Source of the DNA: Phalacrocorax aristotelis
Taxonomy: Eukaryota > Chordata > Aves > Suliformes > Phalacrocoracidae
Length of the DNA stretch: 64,000 bases
Direction: 5' to 3'
Assembly (NCBI RefSeq): GCF_949628215.1
Contig: NC_134277.1
Location: forward strand, 123,801,963-123,865,962
Of the stretch, positions 38,116-50,606 are shown one piece after another. Under the pieces are notes generated by a model that was given only the letters and a program-made list of their open reading frames with translations, was not told where the DNA came from and did no database searches. Every line of letters starts with the position of its first letter. Within the stretch, counting starts at the first letter, position 1. The position numbers and the translations under genes were made by a program.

Positions 38116-41100
38116 ACTACAGTTTGTCTTCAGTCTGTGCTCCTGGTGGAGGTTATACCATTCAGATGCCTAACAGAAAAATATGTATTCAAGACTGCCA
38201 TTTGTTAGCTAAATTTGAAATTTGCTACTTGGGATAATTAAGGTTAAGTATTGAGACTTAACCATTATCATACTGAAAAGAAAATTAGATATGCACAGCA
38301 ATTTATAATGAAAACTATTTCAAATAAAGATTATGTCACATATATTGATTAGTTAAATAAGAAATTAAATATACCTATGTAGAAAAAAGTTCCTCTTTAG
38401 ACTAAAACAGCATTTTGACCTTCTTAAAAGTGGCATTAGCTTAAAAGAAGTGAAGTGCAAACTGCATTCCTTGAACGTAATCCTGTCAACACAGAACTAA
38501 CAAATAATGTGTAATTTACACTGCTTATATTTTTGTACATCTCAGTTTAGTTAATGAAAACCATTTACATATTATTGCACTTAAGTTGAGTCAGATTCAA
38601 CTTATGTTCTGCGTCACTGAATAACCATTTTTAAATATTTTCAACTGTTACAGGAAATATATACAAAACAAGTATTTTTCTTGAAAATTTATTGTTAGAG
38701 ATGGATGATTTTTGACAGAGCTTTGGCTGACAGTGTTTAAAATATTTTTTATGTTCTTCAATACAGTCTAATTTTAATAAAGCTATGACAGTATAATGTT
38801 TTGTTGGATTTCTTAATGTTTAGATTTCTTAAGTATTATCCATACCAAGCAAGAATTTCTTCACTCGCTTGTTTAGCTATGGAAAGCCATTGCAAGGAGA
38901 AGGGTATAAGAGGCCTACACCTTAGCTCTCTTTCTAATTAGTTATTCCACACTGTAGTGCATTCATTTGAATGTTGACACAATGTTTTAGAAAGTACTCA
39001 TAACTTACTATCGTTCTGAAACAGTGATTGTTTTCTGATTCTGCTCTTTTCTGCAGTTAATGAAACCAGTTTTTTCTGGTAATTTTTCATTCTATCTTTA
39101 TTTTTTTGCCTTGGCTTCCACGTTAGATGTGTGAAAAAGACACTGTGTGCAAATACGTAGAAACAAATCCTAATGTAGCTGGTTTAATTATGGATATTTA
39201 CTGTTCTGTGGGTTACCTGCCATTTGTTTTCCTTACTGACAAACATCTGAAGAACTGTTCTGAATGTCAGCACTTAACTTCTTCAATCGCATTTGCTATA
39301 ACTAGTATCTAGCTATATAGAGGTTCAGTCAGCTTGAAAAAAAATAATTAAGAAGTAATTGATGGTGGCCCTGAGATCTAAACAATCAGAATTCCTTCTT
39401 TATTGGAGGTTACTTCTGCCTGAGTTTTTCAACTGATGCTTCTTGAAGGTGGTAAAATTAAATAAAAAAATAAACCAGGATGTAGTGTTGGTTCTGCATG
39501 TAGTCCAGAAAGCCATCATTAAAAAAATACCCCAATAGAGTCGTAAAATTGAAATGAACCAACATAGAATATGTTACAATCAAAATTCTATGGAAATGTA
39601 AGTAGATAACCCAATCCATAAAGCTAAGGTTACATTTCTGTTTAAACCATAGACTCTCTCTATATATTCAGATGAATTGGCTTGAGTGGGATGATAAAAA
39701 GATCTGGGTGGGTAGTACCTGATATTACATCATAGACAGACAAAAAGCTAAGACAAAAATTGAAAGTCATTTTTAAAATAGATGTGAGAAGTGTTAACAT
39801 TATAAATTTCTAACCCAGCAAATAGTTCCAGCAGTCAGTGGTTCAACTGAATAAAATAATTGTGAAAAATGTAATATTGCCAATTCTTACATATTTAATA
39901 GGGTTTCTTCTCACATATTTTTCGTTATCGAAAATATCCATCATCTTCCACTATACCAATGGAGCAGAAACAAAAAGTTGTCCTCAGAAAGATAGTAGGA
40001 CCAGAGTTTTCAGAGTTAACGGTAATTACTGTTTCTGTTTCTTTCATTGTTCGCATCAGAGGGACAATCCATGGCCGATGTTGCAGAGACATTAGAAATT
40101 AAAAATGATGGAGCTGAAGAACTGGACAAAGAGTTTCACCAAAAGCAGCATAAGAGGATGGGAAGAATCCATTTTTTCTGAACTTATTCTTAGTCCAGTG
40201 TTTAGACTGATGCGGAAATCAGAAGCTGCTGCTTTCCTTCTATTCTACAAAATAAAAAAAACCAGTGTCTTCATACTGAAACTACACTGAACACGCATAT
40301 ACTTTTAATTTATGTTTAAAACTTAAAAATTCTGGTAAGTCTTTGTGTAACATCCCGTTTCTCATTTATTTTACATGTAACTAATCTTTTTCTCTAGTTT
40401 CCTCAGTCTTACTGGACTGCCTCCCCCCAATCTAATCTCACTCTGCTCTTTTGTTTCATCTTTAATTATCAAGCATTTTAAAATCATAGTTGATTCTCTC
40501 TGTCTGATTTGTATGCCTTCTTGTACTGAGATCTGCCTGATGTTCTTGCCTTCATACAGTATATGTATTGAGCTCTTCCTTTGTCTTTTTAATTTTTCTT
40601 TACATTGCCTTCTGTATTTTGGTGGATTTTCTTTCTTGACAAGCTTTGACTGGTCGGTTTTACAAGCACAGAAACCGTGTATAAGTAGCAGTTACAGTTT
40701 TCAGATACTGTCCTCTGCTCCCTACAGTAGATGTCACTTCTGGCAATTGGATACAGTGAGCACGTACTTCGCACTGTATCATATGTTGTCATTGGCGTAG
40801 CCTGTTTCAGGAAGGGGGCTCTGAAATGGACAAGTGCTGCAGTGGCTTTCTTCTCTCGTGCAGACCTGGTCTTCCCACATTAACATCTTGTCTCAGAGCA
40901 AAAAATACTGTACTACTGAGAAAATTTTAAGTAACACAGAGGGAAAGGTAATGAAAAAACTGCTGGAAAGCAGTTTGTCTTACCCTTCATGTTTGGCCTG
41001 CCTATCATATTTTTAAAATGTTTTATTTTTGCATTCTTTGCTCCTAGATGTGGAATGTACCTTCTGTGGCTGTCATCTGTATCCCAGCAGCCATCATGTC

Positions 41101-44100
41101 ATTTCCAAAGTTTTATAGTAAGCGGTGTTCAAGTTCCCAGGAAGGGAACTGAACCAGCCCGCAGAGTGCCAAACCCAAGCTGAGTCTGTTCAGTTGCAGA
41201 TACAGCACCAAACCACTGATAGTTAAGCTGTAAGGGACTAGTGTGACTGCAGAGTCCCATATCACATTGTAACCCCTAGATCTGATGAGTACTGAAACAT
41301 CCAGCTGGCTCTGTAGGCTGTTGATGTGGACCTCTGAAACTGGAATGCAGCTACACAGCTTTCAGGTGTGGCCTGGCTCTGGAAGTAGTTTAGTCACATT
41401 TGTATGGTGGTGTTTTGACAGGTGAGACTTAAAAGATTTCCCCCGTAAGACTGGTAACATCTACATATGCAAGCTCTAGTGTCTCTGCATCTGCAGCCTT
41501 GTTAATCTGCCATTTGAGTAAACAAACCCAGCATAACTGTCTTAGATAAAAATGGTTATATGCTGATCAAGTTTTAGATCAGAATAATGTCTCCCAAGAG
41601 CTCCAGAGCTAGTTGATGGGAAAAGGCATCTTTAAAAGGAGTAAATCATCATTTACTCCAGGCTATGTCTATGTGCCAGTTGATTTCATAGAGTATTCCT
41701 ACTGGTCTTAAGTCTTAAACTTGCCACTTCAGTTTTCTTTCAGTACTACACACTCTCTCCTTCTCCTGCCCCCCTTCACGAAGACAGTTGGTACTATAAC
41801 CTGCTAAGGCATTTGTAATTTTAGGAATAGAGATTTTCATTGCTGCAGATTTTGAAATACACTCTTCTCAGACGTGAATTGCATTGAGCAGTTGAACAGT
41901 GTTACATGTGCTGTGGGCTACGATTGTGCTGTTCTGAAGAACACAGGATCAGTTTCAAATAAAATGTGTTGGGGTTTGAGTCACATATATTTATTTGGCA
42001 TGCCTGTAATCTGTGCATCCCAGCTCTCCTGCCCCATTTAAGTCAGAGGAAAAGAGATACAATAGTAGCAGAAACTTCTTTTGTTGACTTGAGTAAGCAA
42101 AAATAGCAGTGTTAATTACCAAAAGTGATATACCTGCATATATCTGGTTAGAAAAGCTCAGGAGGCTTTTTTTTCCCTTGCCATGAAATTCTCTGCTAGG
42201 GTGGTGTTAGCACTCTCAGGCCTCCTGGAGCAGTCAGGTTGGGAGTGCTTCTGGCTGCAGGCAAAGGATGACACAGAGCCAGAAGTTATTTTAGCTGTCA
42301 GAGTACAAGTTATGCTCATTTCATATTTTGAAACATGGAAAGTCCATGCTAGAAAAAAAGTACGTATATTTTAAGTTAAAGATGAAAATTACTGAAATGA
42401 AATTAAAAATGAGATTAAATGGAATCTGTGGCCATAGACATTGGTCTCAAGGATGTGTCTCGTGATCAGCTGTCTGGCATTCTTCAGATTACTTTTCCAG
42501 TTTACTGCTTGTGCCTTCTTGGTTTTTTTCTTCTGTTAAGAACAAGCCTGAGATCATAGCAACGGGCTGGCGTGTAGTCACTGGTGGGTATATAACCAAA
42601 TGTTCATAGACATAACAAACTGATCACATCTAGGTAACGGTTGATGTACTATAAAATAAAATCTGGTCATGCAATCATATGCTAAAAAAATATTTTAGAA
42701 TGTGGTACCAAGACAAGTGTTTGTCTTTTAGATTTCATGTATAGAAGTAACCTATTCATCTGTAATGATATTTTACAAATAATATAGTATATTAAGCCAT
42801 TCTTTCAAAAGTTTATGGATACCTACTTCCATTTTTTTTTCTCATGACCCATGATGGGAAAAGAAATGTCTTCTTTCAGTGTTTCTGCTTTCAACCATTT
42901 GTAACTTGTCTCAGAGGTATATTAGGATACAAAGTGAATGTGTCATCAGAAAGTGTCATACATTATCACCTCTGTCCTAGTCATTGACTGTAAACTGCAA
43001 GCACGAGACATTCTCCATGGAAATATGTTGATTTGTCTCTGGCTGTAACTGACAGCGAGTCAACAACAGACTCTGTGTCATCCTTTGCTTAAATCAATAG
43101 GGTGTTTTGCTAAATTTATATTGCTATTTTCTTTAGAAGCAACACAGTCCTTTGAAGTGAGAAAAATTATATGCCACCATGATTAATAGTTTGAAACCAA
43201 ACAGTTTAAAGAGCTTCCCTTGAACGACTCATGTTAAAAGGAAGTTACTGTATTTTGTATCTTAAATAATTTGCCTGTAAGTTTGCCCGATTTCGTTAAA
43301 CAAACATGGAATTATATGTAATTTAATTTGTATGAATTAACATCTAACTTGTCGAGCCTCTCTTCTGTATATAGGTTCATAGTACACTATCATTAGCCCT
43401 CTTACTATCATTAGTAACAACAATTTCAGAAGCTTTTAAGACCAACGATCTACTTACAGGGACAATCTGTTATGTAGGTATTTCTTACATGCTACTTTTA
43501 TCTTTAAGAAAGATGAGGAAAGTTATATTCTATATAATATTCTACGTTTTAAGTATTTTTATGAGAAACAGAGAAAGAATATTTTAGATCCAACAGACCT
43601 AACAAAAGATTTGTGCTCAATATTCAGCACGCAGATTGCTTTTTAAATGTCTCTAACAAAACATTATTTTCTTTTGGCTGCATCCAAACTCTTGATGCTT
43701 TCCAAAAAAACAATTGAGGTTTTCCTCCAAATTTGGCAGAGGTTTTACACCAATTTTTTTGCTTTTATCTGCTTTTTGGATGATGCAGTTGACCATTGTT
43801 AAGCCTTTGATGTATGTGCAGATGGCTGGGGCAGTCAAAGTGAAACTTCATAACTGTGTCTGAGGAGCACATTATTTATAAGTTATATGAAACTAGATTG
43901 TCAAGAGATGTAAAGGATCTCTGGAACAGATCTGGTCTCAACCAGTTAATTACAATGCTTTCCTAGAATCCCTCATCTGTGGCTGTACACCACACCTTTA
44001 GGTATGTAGTGGAAGAAATTAAATGGCCCGAATATTCTCCCCTGTTTTATTCTTCCAGTTCTTGAAGCACTGGTGAGAAAGGTAAAAATTATGAGAGGTT

Positions 44101-44700
44101 AGCTAAGTAAGATACTGCCATTGAAATTAATTAATTAATTGAATGCGGCTATGGGGAGCAATATACATGAGTGAACTATATGGCAGTAGCAAACATACGG
44201 TTAGGTTCACAACTTTATGGCATGTAAAGTTAGTGGGAAGATTAAGGAAGAGCAAAGGAAAGAAGGTGGGTAAAAGGACAAGGCAGGAAACAAAGGATGA
44301 GAGAGAAGGAAAAGAGCATGACATGAAACCGGGATCTAAGAAGTTAGAATAGGTTGCATAAAATAGCTAATGAGACTAGTGCAAAACAAGGCTCAAGATT
44401 TTAACTTTTTTTTTTCTCTTTTTGACTATACTAACCTCTCTTTGGTCTTTTCTGCATCTGTTTCTGCTAGCACTGACTGCAATATATTTTCTGCCTTCAG
44501 CTATTCTCATACAAAGCCATATAGATTGAAGCACAACTAGACCGTAGGTCTGCATCATGGAGGAAGTGTCACTAGCACATTTTAGAAAGGTTCTGAAAAG
44601 CAAGAGCAGCTAAAGAAGGAAAAGAAAAAAAAATATTCTGAGGGCAAATCTTGTAAGTGAAATATGCTCATCCTAAGAGTGGTAGACCTGGGCTCCTCCA
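38116..44700. other. Intergenic AT-rich DNA
   Basis: No coding exon or transposon recognised. A 36-codon ATG frame at 40071-40181 directly after a good acceptor is the only item worth noting. Homopolymer runs are short. Confidence 0.6.
40071..40181 (+). other. 36-codon ATG open frame just downstream of a good splice acceptor
   Basis: The acceptor CTTTCATTGTTCGCATCAG (AG ending at 40059) is followed 11 bp later by ATCCATGG, giving G at +4. The frame begins MADVAETLEIKND and is rich in charged residues (ELDKEF, HKRMGR) before a TGA at 40179-40181. The start loosely recalls acidic N-termini of RNA-binding proteins, but no family is recognised. Could be chance. Confidence 0.15.
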
Positions 44701-45250
44701 GGCATAACTATTTGCATGATATGCTGAGTGCTTTCAGGTGCCTCATTTCTAAGAGAGATTCACTTTTGACTGGAATGGTAGCCACTGAGTACCAGGGAGC
44801 AGCAAGAGCAAGACTCTAAGGTTAAAGGCAAACCAGGAGATGAGAGCAGCCACAGCACAGGATGAGCAGTGCCCTCATTGCCAGGGCACAGTCCAGTAGC
44901 ACCTGAGCTAGATAAGCAACGCAGGGTGATAACAGCAACAGATCCTATGAACAGTCCAAGGAACATAAGGCAAAAAGCAAGACAACAAGCTAGATATAAG
45001 GTGAATCCAGGAAACCTGAACAGCAGTGCAGGGATGGGAATGGTAGGTACACCTACAACATAGAGCAGCCTGAGGCTAAATGGATCTTCTGGGGCCGCAG
45101 GCAGGGGTTGTGAGTGGCTGTCCCAGGTGGGGCTCGTCAGGGCCATTACAGCCTATTGCTGCACTCAGCCCTGACTTTGAGCTCTTCAACTGATCAAGCC
45201 CAAAGGGAGCTCTGTCATGACATAAGGTGGGAGGCCAAACTTTGCAGTGA
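44701..45250. repeat. GC-richer block with a 128-codon minus-strand ORF, possibly an old interspersed repeat
   Basis: This block is compositionally distinct from its flanks. It contains 44760-45146 on the minus strand, an open frame beginning MALTSPTWDSHSQPLPAAPE. A hydrophobic stretch follows at about residues 40-75 (LLFRFPGFTLYLACCLAF, then LGLFIGSVAVITL), with a Cys- and Ser-rich end. It has one plausible membrane-spanning region and no signal peptide. I do not recognise the family. Uninterrupted length is notable in AT-rich DNA but could result from local GC content. An ancient repeat is my first guess; a lineage-specific gene is less likely. Confidence 0.25.
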
Positions 45251-48200
45251 ATACATGAGTGCAGGGTATAATAGCCAAATTAAGATCGTACTGATTAGTC
45301 ATGTCTAACGTACACCAAGTTAAAAAGCTTCTGATTGTTTCAGATTACCTTAGCAGGCATTAGGTCTCTTGTAGAAATTATATGGATAATTGTTGTCAAA
45401 TAGGTTTGTGATCTTTCTCATTTGTTTTATTTGGCCTAATGCATATATCTTAATGTGCAAGGCAAGGACAAGTAAGCAGACCAATGCTTGCATTAAGCCT
45501 TGAGTAAATGCCGAAGGCCAGTGTTTTCCCCTTACTTCTTCTTAGTGGAAGATCGTGTTAAAGCCAGCTCATTCTTGTGTGCAGCTACAGGACTTTTTAC
45601 AGCATTTTGTAATCCAGAAGATCTGAATCAGTGCTGAAGTCTCCACCCTTTACATCATGTGAAAGATTGTTTCATATTGCTTCCTGGCAGCTCTCCATTT
45701 TCTACTAACCCCAATAAATAAAAAACCTAAATAATCAAATACTTGGCAATAAAACAACTATACATCTTCATAGGGATTATATGCATTTAACTGTTTTACT
45801 TAGTCTCTACTTTTTCATACAATTAGATGAAAAGAAAAAAATCCATTGAAGAAAACCCATGTATGAGAGACGAAGATTTATTTGATTGGGTTTTTGTATA
45901 GTGTGAAAATTGCTCTGCTGAAGTCTGCAACTTCTCAAGTAAAATAACAGCCTGAAATCAGTGGGGCTACATGCAAGTGTGAGGGTATACCTACATGGCG
46001 TTTCTTCTTGTGTGTGTGTGTTGAGCCTTTCAGTGGCAAGAAAGTCTTCAGTGGACTCTGAGATAGAAAAGTATAAGTGTATTCTGCTAACATTTTGCTA
46101 TACATTATAGCAATGGCAGAATCTGATCCTGCAACAATTAAAGTCTTAGTATATTAAAAAAAAAAAATACAATTAATTATGTGCTACGTTTGCCTCTGTA
46201 TGACTTAATACCCTGCTACTGAAGCAGGCAAAAATGCAAGGATAATACAAACCTCTTTTTCCTCCCTCAAGGAATGGAACTTTATTTAACAGAATTCTGA
46301 ACAATTTGTTAATGTTAGAGAATGCCCACTAATTATTTCCGTTGGCTTTCCTGGTTTTAAAGTCTGTATCTAGCTAATTTTCAGGTGTTTCAGTGCTTCA
46401 CATAACCATTTCCTATTGAAAAAACAGAACTCTGAGTGTACTCTAGATTACAGGTAAATCTGTCTGTGGCAGGTAAACGTTTACATTTAAATCTCACTTT
46501 GGCTTCTAAGTAGTCGGTAATTGCAGAGCCCTGCTGATTTAAAGCTCTTGTTCTCTAGAAAGAGGGCTTAATCTGCAGAATGGGAAATGAAGCTCAAGAA
46601 CTTTCCTTTCTCTAAGAAGGTAACTGATACTTTTTCTCAATGTGTTTTAAACACCTGAATAAAGCCATTTGTATTTTTGGCATATAATAGCAAACTGAAC
46701 CCATAATGACACAAAGTTAGTGATTAAGACCTACGAATAGAATAGCATAAATGGTTTCGAGTCTCTAGGACAGTAGAAGCCACTAGAAACTAAGCAGCAT
46801 GTAAATAAGCACGTAGCTAAAACTCATGTGACAAATGATATTATTTGGTATCCAACTGGGTTCATGGGGTTTCTTCATATACTTCTGTATTAAGGGTAAA
46901 ATTACACAGACAGATGAAAAATAGGTATATAAAACAAAAAGACCCTGCACAACTAAAGCTCTTTAATCACACTCTACTTTCTTTGTACACATCTTTTAAC
47001 ATTCAAAAAAAAATTATATGAAGGCTACTGCATAGCTCTTAATGTATTTCATGATAGTCTAATACCTTCCAAAAGTTGCCAGAATCTTTAGAGGAATATT
47101 TAGAAATATAAAAGAAAAAGGGATTGCAGTAATTTCCTGAACTTCAGCTGTGAAGAAGAGACAGTAGAAGCATCTTATTTTCTGGTGTAATTCACTAGAA
47201 ACAGCTTTTAGAAAGCCACAATGAAAGATGCATCATAGGCATCTAAGGGTTGTTCTGAATAATTTTGCAAATGGCATACTTTCTTGGATTCTAGTTTAGG
47301 GTTTTTTCTTCTCTGTTATGACACAGAAGCAGCCTTAGACATTGTTCAAACCAACTTTATCCCATATCCTTAAAAATTTTTGTGAAATTTCTTGCTTATA
47401 ACTTCTGGGCCGGTTAGACCTTGGCTGTCAGGGTAGCTTCAATTCCTTCTGTAATGTGCATACACTGCTGTTGCAAGTTCATCTAGCCAAGTGACCCTGA
47501 GGCTTTTTTTGTGGCCTTTCATTTGGTACTATCTTTACTACCGCTGACATTAATAAAGTCAATGTATTACCTTTCTTTATTCTGACTTTCTACCCTGCAG
47601 CCAGGAAGGATCATTGCAGAAGATAACAGTAGCTCTTCTTTATTCTGGTGATTAAATATAAGAGAAGTCTTACAGAACCTTCATTTAATTCATTCACTGA
47701 TGCCCTTCAAACATTAGAATTAATTTCTTTTATCACAGGCTAATCATTTTTCTGCAACAGAAACAAACTAAGTATATGGTTGCAGTGTCTGTGTGGCTTT
47801 TTAAAACTAGTTTAGCTCTTGCAGAAGAGCGACACCATTCATCGCAATCAGAACTTGGGAATCAAAACGCAATCAGGCACTGAGAGTCCAGACTGTAATA
47901 AGTACTTGATTTGTGACTCAGAGCTGCAGGGGACTGTAATGTCTGAAGACATTTCTAGTTAGAGGATGAAATATGCTTTTCATTTCACAGAAAGGAAAAG
48001 ACATGGGAACGCGGCAAGGTACAGACCCAGCATTCAAATAATGCCAATTGCCTTCTTAGGGAGACATGATGTAAACGTTCCAGCGCACCAGGATGTAAAT
48101 CTGACCTACTATAACCAGCTGCCAGATTTTCAAACCAGCTTACTCAATACCTACATTTTATTGGAAGCGATAAAAACTTATTAAAATATAAATATAGATA

Positions 48201-50396
48201 CAAAAAAATTAACTCTAGTAAAACCATTCCGTGATGGTTATTATTTAAGCATCCTCTAAATATTTTTAGGGTTATTCTTGCACACTTTTTTTTTCTGGAA
48301 ATGGTCACACGGTCAGGTAACACCCAAAGGTGGTGTTATTGCAAAGGTCAGTAACATCCAAAATCTCTTCATTATTTCCTCTGCCTAATAATAGAGTGTA
48401 AATTCTTTGGGAACAGGGAATGTTATTATATGATTTTATTACCGCATCTCACCTGTGTAGCTCACTATCACAATGCTCCCTTTTAATAGATCAAGTAGCT
48501 TCTGACCTTGTGATATTGATGTAGAAATCTTTCTGCTGACAACTCTTCTTATTTTGCAAGAGTTGCTTTCAGAAATACAGTCATTGGTTGGTGCAAAGGA
48601 AGGAGGGAGTTATGTTGTGCTACTCCTAATTGTTAGTAAATTTTAGTGGGACCTTGGATCTGTCATAAGATTCATATTTAACAAAAAATTATCTGAAACT
48701 GCCTATTTATGTCAGCACTGTATTAAGGAATGTTTATTAAAAAGCTGCAGAGAGATTTGTGTTTAGTCAGCATCCTACTGTTGTTCTCCTCCCATCTGGG
48801 AAGTTAACACCAGAGAGCTTGATTTCTTTAGCTTATTTTTAGATTATTTTTCTTCACAGTGTAATTACTAGAGCAGCATTGTAATGCTAGCAAAACCCAA
48901 AAGCTCATAGACCTGAAACACTACAAAATGGCTGGGAAGAATCCAAACTAAACCAGTGCTAAAAACTTGATAGGGCTTCTTATTCCTTGAAACAGAGGAT
49001 GGACTCTATTTTTCTAAAAGGACTTGGATCTGCCGATCAATTCAATAAGTAAACAGCTTTACCCATAGAGAAAATTTAAATATAACTCTTGTTATATTTA
49101 AAACCAAAAACTTTAATGGGAGTTGAAGATTAATTTTTAATAAAATTAAATAACAGTGAAGTAATGATACTTTTCATTCCCATAGCTTTTCAGTGTAAAG
49201 ATAATAATTTTCCTAGATCTTTGTAGAATAGGCATGTGTCATTATCTTTATTTCATAGCGAGCACAACGAAGCACAGCAAGGTTAAACAAATTTCTCAGA
49301 ATTAGAAAAAAATAATAGGGAAACCCAAGACTAATACTCTAATTTCTTCTCATCTTGTTCTGTTCTGTTTTCACGTGATCAGCCTTTATGAAGTTGTCAT
49401 CTGAAGCACCTTTTAACAGGTTATACCCATGAAGGATTTAAATGAGAGGCTTCTAAAGTTCATTTAGAAGATAAACTATGAAGACAGGGGATATAAAAAG
49501 CATTACACTGAAGATAAGTTTTGTCAGGAATAGATGGTTTAAAGTCCCTGTCATGCTCCTTAGTTGGATGCAAATTTCTTGTGGACTTTCTTTTCATGAC
49601 TGGAGTGCTCACCAAAACAAAACCAAAAACATAACTTTTTGTTTTTTTCCCATCAATAGGTCTTACCAGATTTTGGAGGCTTCAAAGTGAGATTGCTAGA
49701 AGCAAAACAGTCTCCTGGATAAATTATATGATAGATACCCAGTTTGGGCAGCTTCAAAAGAAAAGAACCAACACTTCAAAGTCAGTGGTTTTTCTGTGGG
49801 GAAAAAAAAAATATTTAATATTTTAACGTATAGGCAGTATACCAAATGGAGTTCCTGAAGTGAGTAAAAAATTACAATCCTGACATTTCTTTTTAGATTT
49901 GTCTTTAGGGGGATGACATTTGGATGAGTTCAAAAGCTGTTTTCGTGAGTTTTTGCAAATTTCTTCCAGAGCAAAATTTAGCTACTTTCACCAGGCATCA
50001 CTGCAACTTGCCAGGAAAGTGTCAGAATTCTTCTCAGTAAAACTGTTTCTACACATTTTTCCCAGGTAGAAAAAAAAAACACTTTTGCAAAGAAAATGAG
50101 TCTTTTGACTAAGGGGAAAAAAAAAAACAGTCTAGTGATTTGGAAAGAAAACCCTAAAAAAGCCTTCTTGCTGAAGGCTATTTAATTTTATCTTTGTAAA
50201 TTTTAAAGAATATTATTTGTATTCTTGTAGTGAGTTCTACTGTTTGCTGATCTAATCCTTGGTTAGAAAAAATGCTCTACAACCTCCAAAATATTTTTGT
50301 GATATGAGGATGAGAAGGTTGCTATACTCTACAAAGGAGCATTTTTTCTGTAATTGTTTCTCTCTAATATTTGATTGTTTATTTTGCATCTTATAG
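45251..50396. other. Intergenic AT-rich DNA
   Basis: Contains a short TG microsatellite (about 46012-46021) and a good-looking acceptor near 47600 without a matching donor. No gene or transposon recognised. Confidence 0.6.
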
Positions 50397-50606
50397 GTTA
50401 GCGAGCTGTGCGGTCCATGCTCAAATAAGTCTGTACAGTTGCATCTCACACCGTGAAACAATCGTACAAAACCGGTTATTCCTTCAAGTCCTGAGTGCCT
50501 CTGATGAGACATACTGCTGATGGGTGGACCCCAGCCTACTGTGGTGGGATAGACCAGAGCTGCCTGCATACGCAGCCTCATACACTTGCTCCCCAAAGTG
50601 GCAATG
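50397..50606 (+). ncRNA. Exon-like block, strand inferred plus
   Basis: The acceptor TTGTTTATTTTGCATCTTATAG ends at 50396 (shown only to its AG) and the donor GGCAATG|GTAAGG starts at 50607, enclosing 210 bp with no A/T runs and several CpGs. An AATAAA follows at 50656-50661 with a T/GT-rich tail, so it could also be a terminal exon. Plus-strand frames contain stops; the minus strand is open for 114 codons. Function unknown. Confidence 0.25.

Noticed and set aside
40020..40059. Intron between the donor at 40021 and the acceptor at 40059
   Set aside because: It would be under 40 bp, too short for a vertebrate spliceosomal intron.
50252..50596. 114-codon minus-strand ORF
   Set aside because: No recognised homology and the better splice signals lie on the opposite strand; retained only as context for the exon-like block.
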